Positions 12,601-24,796 of a DNA stretch of 64,000 nt are shown here, piece after piece. A program made the position numbers and the translations under genes. Within the stretch, counting starts at the first letter, position 1. Each line of letters opens with the position of its first letter. Where the stretch lies: positions 312,817,676 to 312,881,675 of the forward strand of contig CM054060.1 in NCBI GenBank assembly GCA_028641055.1. The letters run 5' to 3'. The stretch is from Alopecurus myosuroides. Lineage: Eukaryota > Streptophyta > Magnoliopsida > Poales > Poaceae. The notes under the pieces were generated by a model, which was not told the DNA's origin, made no database searches, and was given only the letters and a program-made list of their open reading frames with translations.

Positions 12601-15600
12601 TCAGCCTATATTTGGAAACATTGGTTATGAGGTCGATTGTCTGTGTCTATCACTGCAATAATTAATGGAGTTGGTCGAATCAGTAGTAGATTCACCCCTT
12701 CCCACGTACCTACAAATTCTCTACAGAAGCACAAAAACCGAGTCCGGAGCAGAAAAAACCAATTCCCAATAAACTAGCTAACTTCAACACAGATCCAGAC
12801 AATAGATCACAGCAAAACTCTATCATAAGTATCAGCGAAGCTGAGTACATGGCTAACACATATCACATGCGTTCAACTAGTTTACGCAAAATGAGCTAAC
12901 ACATTTTAAATTAAAATAAACTAATTCTTGGTACCAATTTGACCTGCACTTTACTGGCTTCAAATAATACAGAGAAACAAAATCTTCAAGTTGAAATAGT
13001 ATAGAGTACAGAGAATACATGCAAGTGCAATAGTACGGTAAATTTCATAAAGTACAATTATCTATGACTTCAGTAAATACCGAGAAAACAAAGAGCTCGC
13101 CGATAAGATCAGCAGCAGCTTGAACAGCTTTCTCCTCATTCAATGGTCGAATCTCAACAAGAGTTGAATGCCCATATATTCTTCTTTGGATGTTTGTGGA
13201 AATGCGATGATTCGCCTACAAAAGCAGTATATTGACTGAAAAGGTCACTTGAGGCATTGAAACAAATAAGTAGAAGTAAAAGAGAAACTGACGTGACATT
13301 GTGAGGCGAAGAGTATGTATTCTTAGCCAAATATTACTTTGGTATCTACCATAGTTCAGACAAGATGCAAGCACGGAATATTAAAGCAAGATAACCATAT
13401 GATATTAAAAGCACTGCATTAAGGATAAGGCAACTCAGAATGGGTAAGGCGCCCACTTTTGTCACCGAAACAAGTGGAGAATAATGTTTTTATTCCTTTA
13501 TTAAGCCCATATGTGTGTCTTCTATGATAGAGATTTCCATAATGCATAGACGACACATTATTTTACCAAGTCAATTGCCGCAAACATTTATATACCCCCC
13601 CCCCCCCCCCCCAAGGGCTAATTTGCCGTGAGAGCTTTGCGTTGAGATTCGATCCAAGGCTGTACACCCAGATTATATTATTTTCTATCATGTAACAGTT
13701 GCTGGAAATCAACACGATAATTCAGTAGTGTACAATTTCACGTTCAGATTGACACAGTGGGCAATCTAGTTAATATTGAGTGGCAGGCTTGTGAGTTTTC
13801 TTAGGCAGGCCATGTGCTACAGTCTATGATGATGATTTGCTTTCTGCGCCACAAGAAAGCAGGGAAATATATAGTTAACATCAGAGAGCTTGAATGTTCG
13901 ATGTTTTGTGGCTGCATGGATGAAAGTACATGTTTGTTACAAAATAAAACCGGGTGGGTACATGGTTGAGTTTTGGTGCACATCTTTGATTTGTTTACAA
14001 TTTGTGAAGATGCACGAGTAGGACAACGTAAAGTCAAGCATCCACCCATGAACATAATGTACTCTGCAAATAAATCTAGTTAAATATAAGTCTTCTTTCA
14101 CACTTAGTTACATAACAACCAAAATGATATAACAGTGAAATTCTGGAATAGGGGAGAATGCTAACGTAGATTGTAGCTTATTTAAGTTGCTCGAAACTGC
14201 AAGCTAGATTGGTCCTTATTAAACTAATCTATTCATATCTGACACAACAAGCACCAAAACTGAAATAAACATTATGAGAGATGGCATGCACATCTTGTGG
14301 TGAACAGTGGATTCAGTATACTATGTCAGCCTTAATGCCTAAAGTATTGCCACAACAAGCACCAAAACTGAAATAGACATTGTGAGAGATGGCATGCACA
14401 TCTTGTGGTGAACGGTGGATTCAGTATAGTATGTCAGCATCAATGCCTAAAGTATTGCCGATTAAACTATCAATTAACTATTTGTGTCTCATTTAATGTA
14501 CCTAAAAGTAGTACATCCATCCACCATATATGATCTCATGGAATAAATAAATGGTTAGTGAAAGGGTGGGATAGCCAACCGAAGGTAGCAACATATTATC
14601 CATAATTCTTTATGTACCTATTAATATGGACACGGGGATATAGGGGTAGAAACACCAAGGAAACCATTTATTATAAATGAAGTGAAGTTATCAACCACAA
14701 ACTGAAATTGGACTACTGGCAATGTGAGTACAAGCAGATTTCATGTACCAACTACCAATATCATACTTATAGGACATCCAAATAAATTGCACATCAGCAC
14801 AGCTAAGTACTGAGTCCAGTTACTTTCTACACATAAACTTGATATCCTATACATTGATTACGTGGGCGCCTTATATTGTTAGTGCACAGTTATGCACCTT
14901 CCATCTCAGGTATTAAAACAATGATGACGATTATGGTGCATGGAATTCAGTTCTCTCCTGTAACTGCATCTGGTTTTAGTCACTGGCTCCATATGTCAAC
15001 ATAGAAGCATTCTACCTGCTAAAACAAGGGGAAGTCATCTATTGTTGAACGGAGGGAGTAGTTGGTATTCTGTTTTAAATCGCCCAACTTGTGAATATCT
15101 ACACGGTGGGTAACTATTAAGCGACAACAGTAGCGTAAACTGTACTTGTGATTGCAACAGAAATGCCTTTATCATAATCAAAATGACAGAAACAAAAGCA
15201 AGCGTTATTCATTTGATCAGATAGAAACGTAGGTGCAGAAATATACACTTTGTTCAATAACAGCACTGGTTCTCCTTATGATATGACCTACATATATGAT
15301 ATAACTTTACAAACGATAAATTCACTAGTGATTTCCATATGAAGTAACTTTTTTTGATGGTTTACACGGATTTTTTAATTTGGAAAGAGAACCAAATTAA
15401 TTAAGAAATAAAGAAGAATTGTAACAGTAACTCTCCATCATGCAGTCTCCCCTCCACAGTCAGATAGCAAAAGAGTAACGCTGCAGGACTTTATTGCTCA
15501 CCCTGACTATATAGTTCCATGGATAGTGTCAACTCGACCTCCTAGTTTTGCAATAGCAGGACATGGTATAAATATCTCTAGTTCGCAACTTCCAACCCAG

Positions 15601-16330
15601 TAACCCATAATATGTATCAAGTCACGAGAGGGTAGAGGAGACACACAATCAAATAATCACAGTTCCAGATCAGTCCTAATTCCTTGCTGTCGACTGGTTT
15701 CCAGTAACAGGGGTGGAGCTACACACACCATGGCAATAAAAAAATTATCTTAGCAATTATGATACGAAATCAGCTGATGGGGCGTAGTTGTGGTTGTCAC
15801 GATTGGAAATTAAACATGAGAATCTGGTGTACATGGTTTTGGTGTATGAGTTGGCTAGATCATCAACTATTGTTGCTGGTAACATGTTCCAACCTATTTA
15901 TGCATAGATGAAAATGTTGTATAATGTCGATGTTCTGTTCATTTCAAGAAACACATACATATTTTGGGCAATTCTGTATTTTGAGCTAAGAACACCGATC
16001 CGGTAGAATAGCCCTATAGAACAAGTAGTATTTTGCATAAGACATCCTAAAACGAGCCAAATACAGGCCAGCCAGGATGAACTGAATCAAGGCCGGAGAA
16101 CCAACTCGTGTCAGGATGAGTCTCCCACGTTTGGTGACTCGTTGAGGTGAACAGACACAATAAAGCGGGCAGGGAGAGAGGGGAAATGACCAGCACGGCA
16201 CCTGGGCGAGGTTGATGATGAGCTGGCGGAACTGAGGGTGGCAGCTGGCCTCTGTCTTGAGCCTGACGGCGATGGGCTTTGCCATCATCTTCAGGACCAG
16301 CGCCCCGAGCTTGGCCAGTGGGAGGATCAT
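9634..16330 (-). CDS. OPA3-like: OPA3-like mitochondrial protein, four exons, 166 aa
   Basis: The minus-strand exons are 16202-16330, 13081-13215, 11935-12021 and 9634-9783 (43, 45, 29 and 49 codons plus TGA). Every junction is phase 0 and every intron is GT-AG. Exon 1 gives the family start MILPLAKLGALVLK and HPQFRQLIINLAQ. Exon 2 gives NHRISTNIQRRIYGH and VEIRPLNEEKAVQAA. Exon 3 gives VFEVQRSARSE. Exon 4 is a Lys/Glu/Leu-rich coiled coil with a short polar tail. The OPA3 family (human optic atrophy 3) consists of small mitochondrial membrane-associated proteins; the plant role is not well defined. Length is normal for plant members. I chose the ATG at 16330 because the family starts MILP; an in-frame ATG at 16363 would add 11 residues. 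No stop or frameshift is visible, so it appears intact and is the only clear host gene here. Confidence 0.92.
9784..11934 (-). other. Intron 3 of the OPA3-like gene
   Basis: Donor GTAATA, acceptor TGTAG. AT-rich overall, with a less AT-rich patch at about 10570-11150 and a 99-codon plus-strand frame at 11240-11539. Neither resembles a known protein to me. Confidence 0.8.
12022..13080 (-). other. Intron 2 of the OPA3-like gene
   Basis: Donor GTATTT, acceptor TAGTAG. AT-rich with no coding frame or mobile-element terminus that I can see. Confidence 0.85.
14243..14459. repeat. 108-bp tandem duplication in intron 1
   Basis: Two copies (14243-14350 and 14351-14459) each begin CACAACAAGCACCAAAACTG and end CTAAAGTATTGC, with a handful of substitutions between them. 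It looks like a local duplication rather than a mobile element. Confidence 0.85.
15049..15060 (-). mobile_element. Stowaway-like terminus (single end)
   Basis: ACGGAGGGAGTA is the inverted form of the TACTCCCTCCGT terminus of Tc1/mariner Stowaway MITEs, with TA as the target dinucleotide. No partner terminus was found nearby, so this is a truncated copy or a lone end. Confidence 0.4.
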
Positions 16331-16849
16331 CTTCTCCGACGACGACCTCCGGCGGTCCTGCACCCTTTCTTCGACGAATCATTCTCACCGATCCAATTAA
16401 AGTCACCGGGATCTGGTGACGAGGTGGTGCGGCGGCGGAGGACTTGGGGGCCCCGAGGACTTGACCGCCAGATGCCCGGCGTTGAGATGGGGAAGCCCGA
16501 TTTGGGAGGTTCCTACCACGGGTGTCAGTTCTGAAGTCGTTTCTTCACTAAGAGCATCTCCAGATTCCGAAAATGTTGTTCCTTCCCATTTCTTAGTTCG
16601 ATTACTCTAATCTAATTAGAAAACGTTCAAAGCTAAGTCTCCCAAAATGGTCGGAGGCGATGGTCGGGCTGGCTGCGCCTCCGCCCCTGCCGAGGTCTGC
16701 CTCGCTCCATGTTCTCGGAGCACGGCTCCAATCTTCAAGGTGCTGGGTGCTGTGGTAGCAGCGGCACAGACGGAGGTTTCGCTGCAGGCACCACCACGCT
16801 CGAACGTCGGTGATGCTCTGTTGACCTCTCCAGCGGGGCTGGGTGATGT

Positions 16850-17310
16850 CTCCTCAGGTGGATTGTACCCACCGGGTTCGGGGCCGGGTCGACGCCCCCC
16901 ATACCCGCCCCATTTAACTTGTCGGGTCTCATTTCTTACCATACCCACGACCCTACCGGGTCCGGGGCCCCAACGGGTACCCATTTAAGAAACAACGGAA
17001 TAAAACAATGAATATTGGAATGACGTTGGTGGGAATAGACACGTGTGTACGTGTGTTCTCTTCGGGACACCAAATTTCAACGCTTCCATGTGATGTTGTG
17101 TGGTTTGTATTTCATAACTCGTGGACGTGTGGCTAGGCATAAGATCATTAGGGATATGATTAGGACTTAGAGCGGGTCTGCGGGTATGCGGGTACGGGTT
17201 TGCCACCCCCATACCCGCCCCATTAGACCTGGCGGGTCGAACATTTTATCAAACCCTCCCCATTTAAGGCGGGTACCCGTCGGGTTTTCGGGTTTCGGGG
17301 GCCCATTGCC
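16850..17310. repeat. Two related GGGTA/CCCGT-rich segments
   Basis: The segments at 16850-16985 and 17165-17310 lie in the same orientation and share CCCATACCCGCCCCATT and a GGGTACCC core. They flank about 180 bp of ordinary AT-rich DNA and lie 0.5-1 kb upstream of the OPA3-like start. The composition resembles DNA-transposon ends seen in grasses, but I could not define termini or a target duplication. Confidence 0.5.
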
Positions 17311-17430
17311 ATCCGTAGGTGGAATGGCGGCGTGGGCTCCCAGGTGGCGTCTTCTCCTCGGAAGAGACCCAGTCTGTCTACGAGCTAGAGGTGCAGGCGG
17401 ATAGAGAACGAGAGCGGATTGTGTGAATAA

Positions 17431-18290
17431 GAGCATCACTAGCGCAACCCCTAAGCCCTCAAATCCTCAAACCAGTTTAAGGATTGAAAATGTGCATTTT
17501 TTTTCCACTTATAAGGGTTGAAAAACAGAGGCAAAGACTAAAACTCTTAAACCCAATCCTTATAACGGAATATTCCTCGAAGAAGGTCCATGAACAACGT
17601 CGATGGTGCGGACATACCGTCGAACACCTCGTGTGCGACGGGCGGAGGGTCGGGAATGGCGACCGCGGACTTCTTTTTCGCCTTGGGAACGGTCTTCCTC
17701 GCGGCGGCGGCGACCTTGGCAGCCGCCAGCCCCTTCCCAGACACCTTCCGCCTTCTCTTGGTCGGGGCCGGGGCGGTCGAGGCGGACGGGACGACGGCGG
17801 TCAAGGCTTGCGGGGCGGCGGTGGAGGAGGCGGGCGCGGCGGCGGCCGGGCGGCCGGAGGCGGGGAGGGGCAGGGGCGGAGGACGACGGGGCGGTGCGGG
17901 GGGCCGGCGTGGGAGGCGGAAGGGCAGAGGCGGAGGGGCGGCCGGAGGGACGGCCGGGGGTGGGCCGGAGGGGCAGCCAGCGTGGGGGCGGTCCGGGGAG
18001 GTCGCGCGGGCAGCCGGGCGCAGCGGGGGCGACCGCCGGAGGGGAGGCGGGCGCGGGTGGAGGAATTTCCTCCCTCGCGTGGTCAACCGCAAGTGAGGTT
18101 GGGGCAGAGTTTTGCTCCCCATCCCTCACTTCTAAAGGTTGGGAGGGGGTTTGAGGGTTGGATCCTTAAATTTTTTTTAAGGGTTTGAAGGTTTAGGGGT
18201 TCTAGTCTACGCTTTTTTTTTTTGCTTTCAACCCGTAAAAAAGGTTATTTTTAAGGATTCGAGGGTTTAGGGGTTCCACTAGTGATGCTC
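17431..18290 (-). mobile_element. PIF/Harbinger-like element, 860 bp, TSD TAA
   Basis: The termini GAGCATCACTAG and CTAGTGATGCTC are inverted repeats that continue for about 37 bp with four mismatches. TAA flanks both sides (17428-17430 and 18291-18293), matching the 3-bp TWA duplication of PIF/Harbinger. The interior (about 17550-18120) is very GC-rich. Its minus-strand frame 17547-18122 is proline/alanine-rich, then lysine-rich, and ends with VFDGMSAPSTLFMDLL. That tail resembles the start of Harbinger-associated Myb/SANT-like proteins (family assignment is inference). There is no DDE transposase, so it is a deletion derivative. Confidence 0.75.
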
Positions 18291-18293
18291 TAA

Positions 18294-19990
18294 CTCACCC
18301 CGATCCCCTCTCCAAACCCTAACTACCCCATCCCTCCTCCCCTGACTCCCCAAGCTTCTCCTCTGGCGGCGCGTAGACACGCGCTCTTCCCCCACCAACC
18401 CGCACACCCACACCCCCATCCCCTCCACCGGCGCTCCGCTCCAGGACGTCACTGATGACCTCCCGCGTCTGTGCCTCGCCACCAAGGATCTGGCCGATGT
18501 CGACGATGTCTGGCCAATCCCATGCATCGGTGGACGAGAAGCAGAAACGGCACATGGCGGCCATCTCACCGGCGTCGAGCTCGTCCTCTAGCCGGCCGCC
18601 ACACCCAGCACCGACGCTCTTCCAGGACGAGGGGGAAGGTGCCACACCCCTTCAACCTCCAACGCCGTTCCGCTGGAGTGGACGACTCCTCTAGGACGAC
18701 GGTATGAAAGGACGATGGGAGGAGAGGCGGCTCCGGCGAGCATCCTCCAAGGGCGTCGCTGCGTAAGATGGCCAGGAGGGGCCCGGGCGGCCTAAATCTA
18801 AGCTCTTTTTCTTTTCCATTTTTTGTCTCGGATTTGGATCTCGTAAAATTGATTTTTTTTTTGTTGAATTTCCTGCGACTATAGAACTAATTAAGTACCA
18901 AACATGTATAGGGCTCATGCTGAACTCTTCTTCTATATAATGTTATTCCTGATTTCAGTTGGAATTTTTTCTTTAGGATATGGTTTCCTGTTGAATCTAG
19001 ATGGTCACTTCTCAATTATAAGTTGAATCTGGTTGGTTTTTTTATTTTCAAGATCCGAGGAACTTTATTAGATGCTTACATGAATCTCATGTATGAAGCT
19101 GATCTTAATCTGTGTATATTGTATGAATCGTCAACAAAACCTTGGTTTCTTCTGTATGTACTATTATGAACATTCTTGATTTTGTTATAGTTGGGAAATG
19201 TATATTCTTTGAATTTAAATGAATGTTTAGCAGGTGGATCTTGAATGAATGTGTGAATTTTGCATGAATTCTCGATGGATCTTGTATGAACCGTCAATGT
19301 TCAGTATATAAATCTTTGCTAATGTTTGTGAGTCACTTTATGATTCGATTTTCAAATCTTTGTGAAAAACAGTGTAGATATTGCGTTTTTCTGTCTATTT
19401 GTGCTCTCTTTTTATGTCATTCTGGATATCCTTGATGAATAATTGATACTCTGTTTTTTAATCTCCGTGAATGTTCCGAATTTTGTATGAAACATGTGTA
19501 TCTTCGGTGAATCTTGTGATTACTATAATAATCAATCTGATATGACACAACAAAAAGATATTCTGTAAAAAGTATATTTTTAGTACGAAATTAAGTGGGA
19601 GTTGGAGAAAATATTTTGAGGCTTACAATCTCTGGTTCAGAAAAAATTGACATTGTTTGAATATTCTTGAAAGTAAAATGTTTGAAAGAAATATTCCGTT
19701 AAGAAAATTCTTAAATATTTCTGGTGAATGTTACCTATGTAAATTATGTATGACTTTTATGAAATTTCTGCATAAGTATGTATCGAATTCAAACTCTAGG
19801 TGAATATTTGTGGAATGTGCTGTGGTAAAGTTGTTATGAAAAATATGTGGAAAAAAAAAGTCCTAATGAAGAAGAGGGAACACACACTTGAAAACAGCTA
19901 AGACTATGAGGTGTTTTGTGCAAATTTATAATGTGACGGTGGGAGGGTTGTCTTGCAAAAATCTACATCACGAATCTCCAACAAAAAGTT
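18294..19990. other. GC-rich leader-like block then AT-rich DNA, no supported gene
   Basis: Bases 18294-18780 are GC-rich with short frames on both strands and no recognisable domain. Bases 18790-19990 are AT-rich and show scattered TGAATCTT/TGTATGAA-like words, a degenerate simple repeat. The layout resembles a promoter-proximal exon followed by an intron, but nothing could be identified. Confidence 0.45.
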
Positions 19991-19996
19991 CAATGG

Positions 19997-20497
19997 ATGG
20001 CCTGCATAGTATGGAGGGGCCAACATATGAGTGGTTTTGAATTTCCCGACAGAGAACATGCGATGGTGATGAACTCTAGGGAGGTGATTCATCTGCATGG
20101 CACAGCAAGAAGAACCACGATCGTGGCCCGCGTCCTGGGCGGCGGTGGAGGACTCTCGGGGGGTGGTGCGCCATGCGCCGTCACCTGCGTCGGCTCTCGG
20201 CGGCTTCCCAGAGGTGCCGGTGATTCGTCTCTAACGGCGCTGGTGGCTAGAGGGGCGCGCTCGAAAGCGTACTTTGTGTATATGATCATGAAGCGTATGA
20301 GGGAGGCGGGGGACCGGGAAGGCTCCATGGTTGACCGTGCGGTCCGCCTGGCTGCGGAGAAGGATGGTTCGTTTGCGTCCAAGAAGACCATTCCAGGTAC
20401 CGATCTCGACCCGGTATTTGCTATCCTACAGGATTTACCAGACTCGCACCTACTTGCGGTGGCAGCGGGCAGCTGTGTTGTGTTTGGAGATGCATAA
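19997..20497 (+). pseudogene. Possible LINE ORF1 fragment
   Basis: This is a 166-codon frame. Its second half (REGSMVDRAVRLAAEKDG onward, about 20310-20490) resembles the region of L1-type plant LINE ORF1 that lies before the ORF1 C-terminus. A LINE ORF1 C-terminal segment appears at 30225 in the same orientation, so the two may be one ORF1 split by the 9.7 kb between them. No zinc knuckle is visible and the junction was not resolved. Treat it as a hypothesis. Confidence 0.35.
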
Positions 20498-21290
20498 CCA
20501 CAAGGGTGTTGGGACCCCGGCGCTATCTCTCCCGTCACTTCCTGGGAGATTCGTGCTAGGGAAATTGCAAAACTTACCTCCTAATTATAAGGTTATTTCT
20601 TTTTTACACAACACCCCTTAATTTTTCCAGGGTTTCTATGTGCCCCCGTGATATGGGGTGGCCCGATCTTCTCAAAGAGCAACACAAATTGATATGATAA
20701 CTAGTGGTTCACTGAGATCTCTCCTGGATGATACCTAATTGCCAATGCAACAGCTTTCAATCCCTGTGGATATTCTCAACTACACACTCTTGCACAATGT
20801 AATCCACCGACTACAAGTGGTCATGTACCTTCTAATTCCCAATGTAATAGATGATAACACGCAGAATTTGCAACAAATCTTTATTTCAAGATGAAACCTT
20901 ACAAGCAATTTGATCTAGTAGCTAAAGGGGGTATTTTTCTATAACGTAGTCTAACCTATTTGGGGCGCAAGGGCCGGCTATTTATGAGGGGTTGGGGTGC
21001 GGCCTAAGAGGTGGAACGCACCCCCCTAGTTGTGTTTGGGTGGGACTCTATCCCCCCTTTTATTACAATCCAAAATTGAAAAGAAGAGTCCTATGAAACA
21101 AGGACTCGCAGGTCCACTTCTCCTAAACTACTAGGACTCTTTCTATGGTGCATCCACAAGGTGTGGTGCGCCCCCTTGATGTTTTCCATCCATGTCTCCC
21201 TTGTTTTCCAGCAGCTCCACCTTGTTTTCCAGCTTGTGGCTTCTGTTTCCACCTGCTCCCTCTTGTTTTCCAGCATGTACTTCTTGTTTT
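20498..21290. other. Unassigned retrotransposon-like sequence with TTTTCCAGC repeats
   Basis: No gene was found. At 21180-21320 the word CTTGTTTTCCAGC, or a one-base variant, recurs about six times at irregular 15-40 bp spacing. The block lies just downstream (minus strand) of the Ty3/gypsy Pol tail and may be its 3' untranslated or LTR-proximal DNA. Confidence 0.4.
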
Positions 21291-21608
21291 CTAGCTTGTT
21301 CTTGTTGTTTTCCAGCCCCTTTGATGATCCTCTCCATTCATGTTTGTGTTTTCAACAACCCTGATCATACATAAATGCATAGACTTAGGCAGTATAAAAT
21401 TATCATGATCACAAACATCAAATTCTATTAAGAGTGAGTTCACATGTTGTTCTAATAACTTGGTTCTTGATCTTGTCATAGGTCCAAGTCTCACTCCATT
21501 AGTGTTATCTTGAGCAGCAACATTATCATGTTTGTTTGTTGCTGAAGAGTTAGGGATGTCCTCATCACCCCGTCTCTTCTCCATCCAAAAACACAATATT
21601 TTTTTCAC
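21291..21608 (-). pseudogene. Ty3/gypsy Pol C-terminal tail
   Basis: The minus-strand frame contains GPMTRSRTKLLEQHVNSLL followed by FILPKSMHLCMIR. This pattern (GPxTRxRxK..L....NSLL, then a hydrophobic ILPK..LCMIR) is characteristic of the extreme C-terminus of several grass Ty3/gypsy polyproteins, after integrase. Nothing of integrase or reverse transcriptase lies upstream on the minus strand: the frame is preceded by T-rich DNA and a GC-rich leader. It is therefore a truncated or non-autonomous derivative. Confidence 0.55.
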
Positions 21609-22283
21609 TAATAATTTTCATAGTATGCATTTTGTCACTCTTTCTCCCCTCTGAACAACACAACTTTAATGAATTTTCGTCACTGCATACATTGAGGGAA
21701 ATTACCATTTTTTGTCCAAGACACAAAGAGATTTATCCAAAATTCATATGCTTCTCACAGATTCATATAAGATTCATATGATTCCACAGATCCATTTCAC
21801 AGATTCATTGTAGTTTTAAAATTAGTTTTTCGAAATTATTTAGATCTCAAAATCCCTAAACAAAATAGTACGAAATAAAAGAAAGAAAACGAGGAATAAT
21901 AAGAAAAGAAAGAAATAAATAAAAAAGAGGGGCTTCAGATCCAAGCCCACCAAGGCAAGATCCGAGCCACCTATGGCTAGACCGGGCCCGGCATGACTTG
22001 CTCGCGCACGGGAGACGTGCTCCCCGGTGACGGTTGCTGACGCTGCGGTGACCTCCGCCCGCAGCCGGTTCCCCACCGTCGTGGCCAGATCGGGGCCGCC
22101 CTGACCTGCTCACGCACGGGAGCCCCGCACGGGAGGCCGGCTCCCTGGTGGAGGCTTCTGCTCGAGAGGAGGGCGAGGCCAGCAGGGGCTGCGCCTGCTC
22201 AGCTCGCGGTGGGAGCCCGCACGGCGGGAGCTCGTCAGGGGCAACGCGCCGGAAGCTCGTCGGGGGCAGTAGGGGTGGCGGGG
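21609..22283 (-). other. GC-rich leader with a ~110-bp repeat, then T-rich DNA
   Basis: On the minus strand a GC-rich block (22283 down to about 21920) contains two copies of a unit that includes CACGGGAG and a GCTCxCGCACGGG core, about 110 bp apart. It is followed by a T-rich stretch. The block continues across the LARD insertion to 29930-30060, where TATATAAAGG (30043-30052, minus strand) could be its promoter. The product is unknown. Confidence 0.4.
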
Positions 22284-24586
22284 TAGGCTGTGACGCCCCG
22301 AGATCGGGCACTATGCAGATTTCGGCATTTCCACCCAAATCCGCATAATAACCGATTTCAGGTTGCCATTTATGATAACATTACAACAGTTCACGAATAT
22401 TCCGCAACAACAACAGAAAAGATATATACAAGACGACTCAAACGAGTCAAGAATACAACTGATACAATACAAAGATCCAAATAACAGCGGAAGAAACAAC
22501 ATAGTGTCCGACTACGGACAAGATACAAATTGGACTAAGAGTCCTGAAGATAACCGATGGCGTCCAAATCCCTGCCCAGGCCAAGCCGGAGGGATTCCCA
22601 AGCTAACGTCGTCAGACTTCAAACCTGTTGACTGCAATGTGGAATATGCAGCCACGAAATGGATTCGTAGGTCAGTACTATTAAGTACTGGCAAGTGGAT
22701 AAACCAGACTCACAAGATACCAGCGTAACCAATCATCACAAGATACAAATACTTTGGGTACAACGGAAGGAAGGGATTATTGCAAAGAAGCGGCAGCGGG
22801 CAGCACCAACAACTAGAGAGACACGCTACAACTTCCGGCTATTAGAGAGGGATAAGAGAGCGTGACAAAACTAACTATAACTACTCACCAAACAATACCC
22901 ATCCAGTGTTACCCCCTACTAAGGAAGCAACCCAAGGAAACTCACACTGTTGATTAACGTGACATTCATTTTTATGGTGGAGGTAATCTATATTACTAGT
23001 CAAGTTATCATTGTTAAGTGTAAGTTGTCTGAGTACTTGTTAGCCAGCACTTTCACCAAGTCGCCACATAACCGCGGACAACACGGCTTCTCGAGAAGAT
23101 TCATCCCTGCAGGGTGCGCTATAGTACCCGTACACACTCAAGCCACCAACTAAAACTCAGGTTGGCTCGACACGACCCAAACCGTCTCTACAACCCATCC
23201 TAGGAGCCACGGAGCTATAAGGTCCCAGCCACGCAGCCGAATACTCAGCGCAAGTGTGCAAAACTCCCGCAAGACGCAACACCCCGGCAATACAGGCCTC
23301 GCCCTATATGCATCATCATCATCATCAACAGTAACCATGGGGGCCCCACCCATTCATGCGTATGAGCAAATGGAACACCCGAACTAAGTGTGGCTCTTCG
23401 GACAATCTGCAAATCAGGTCTAAGTCGAGGGGGGTCCCATACTACCTCCTGGATGCGGTTAGCGCGCTCATCATGGATCAATGGACAAGACTCTTTTCCT
23501 AAGTTCGACACTAGCAGGCTCCAAAACCACGCCGGGCCTCCTGCCGGTGCCTTATCATCAAATTATTATTACCCCAAACATTAACATCTTGTTGATTGAA
23601 TTGAAACCCAACTATCAAACTAGACAGGTGATACGACAAAGGACAACAAGACTCGAGCACAAACAAATCTAAGCATGCTAGTATGACACAGGCCAACAAA
23701 CAACAGGGTTATAGGTGTGGAGGTAAGGCAATATCGTGGCAGGAGGGTAAACATGTGATGGGATCGAGACACAAGCATCGAAAATACTAGGCTAGCATAA
23801 AGACAGCGGAAATAATCGGTAACAAGTGAGGAAAGGCAACATAGGTAGCAAGTGAGTATACTTGCCTGAGATCCAGCAAGTAGAGGTACATCCGCAGAAC
23901 TTGTCGTTGCTCACATCATCTCAACGTCCTATCCGCGAAGAAGCAACGAACTAGAACAAACACCGGATGCAACAATTACTACTACGACAAAAGATCCAAC
24001 ATGATCCTATTTTATATGCATGACATGCGAGATGCAACGCAAAATGCAATTTAGACAATTTAATCGGAACCGGAGTCCGGACGAAATAATTATTGGTTCA
24101 AGTTGTTATTTAACCATTAATGTTAAATGTTGTTTAGCATGGAAAACAAATAATAGATGAGCTAAACCAAATAAAATGGAATAGGGACCAATTTAATTGA
24201 GCACCCCAACACATTCCAGGTTTGTTATTTAGGTGAACATGCATAACCCTAGTAAACTGCAATATGGAAGATGCAAACAAACGCATGGATAGCATATTAA
24301 TATTCCTTGCATTTTTCTGGTTGGAAAAACATATTTATATGTTGAATTTGGGTTTGAAATGAGCAAGTTATTAAATTGGCAATTTTAAATGCATTAAACA
24401 AAGAATTATTGTTTTCAGCAATTTACATTATTCAAAACATAAAACAAAGTTTATATTTGGAAAGCTTATTTAATTCTGCATGGAAAACATATTTTACTTT
24501 GAGAAATTGGAGTTATAGTTTGCAAGTTATGAATTAAAGCATTTAGCAAAATAAAAGACTAAAACAGAATAAAAAGGGGTTTGCTT

Positions 24587-24643
24587 GGGATTTGAACTCG
24601 GGTCTCTGCGAGGGCAGATCAGGGTCCTAACCACTGGGCTGGC
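24587..24643 (-). other. tRNA-like module 1 in the 3' LTR
   Basis: On the minus strand AGCCCAGTGGTTAGGACCCT resembles a tRNA A-box/D-arm. About 33 nt later GAGTTCAAATCCC resembles the T-arm and B-box (GGTTCRANTCC). There is no complete acceptor stem, so it is not a functional tRNA gene. Confidence 0.5.
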
Positions 24644-24742
24644 TCCTCTGCTTGTGTTGGAACACGGATCTGAAACAACAGGAAGTATACAACGCGGTGC
24701 AAATATTAAGGGAAAAAAAAGGACGGAGGCATTGCCTCACGC

Positions 24743-24796
24743 GGGATTCGATCCCGGGTCTCCACCGTGCGGATCGGGAGCACAAGCCACTGGGCT
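24743..24796 (-). other. tRNA-like module 2 in the 3' LTR
   Basis: On the minus strand AGCCCAGTGGCTTGTGCTCC is followed about 30 nt later by GGGATCGAATCCC, again an A-box/B-box pair. It lies about 100 bp from module 1 in the same orientation. Confidence 0.5.

Larger units (their letters stand above)
13216..16201 (-). other. Intron 1 of the OPA3-like gene
   Basis: Donor GTGCCG, acceptor TTGTAG. This 2,986-bp intron contains a C-homopolymer of about 18 bases near 13595-13612, a 108-bp tandem duplication and one Stowaway-like terminus. No gene lies inside it. Confidence 0.85.

Noticed and set aside
16541..16556. TAAGAGCATCTCCAG, a Harbinger-type end near the OPA3-like gene
   Set aside because: No inverted partner or second TAA was found nearby, so only a short match remains.
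17560..18188. Several frames of 168-234 codons inside the Harbinger-like element
   Set aside because: They are frame shadows of one GC-rich block. Only the minus-strand frame ending FMDLL has a family-like tail.
21180..21320. Regularly recurring TTTTCCAGC words as a CRISPR-like array
   Set aside because: Repeats are short, irregularly spaced and imperfect, and the DNA is plant nuclear.
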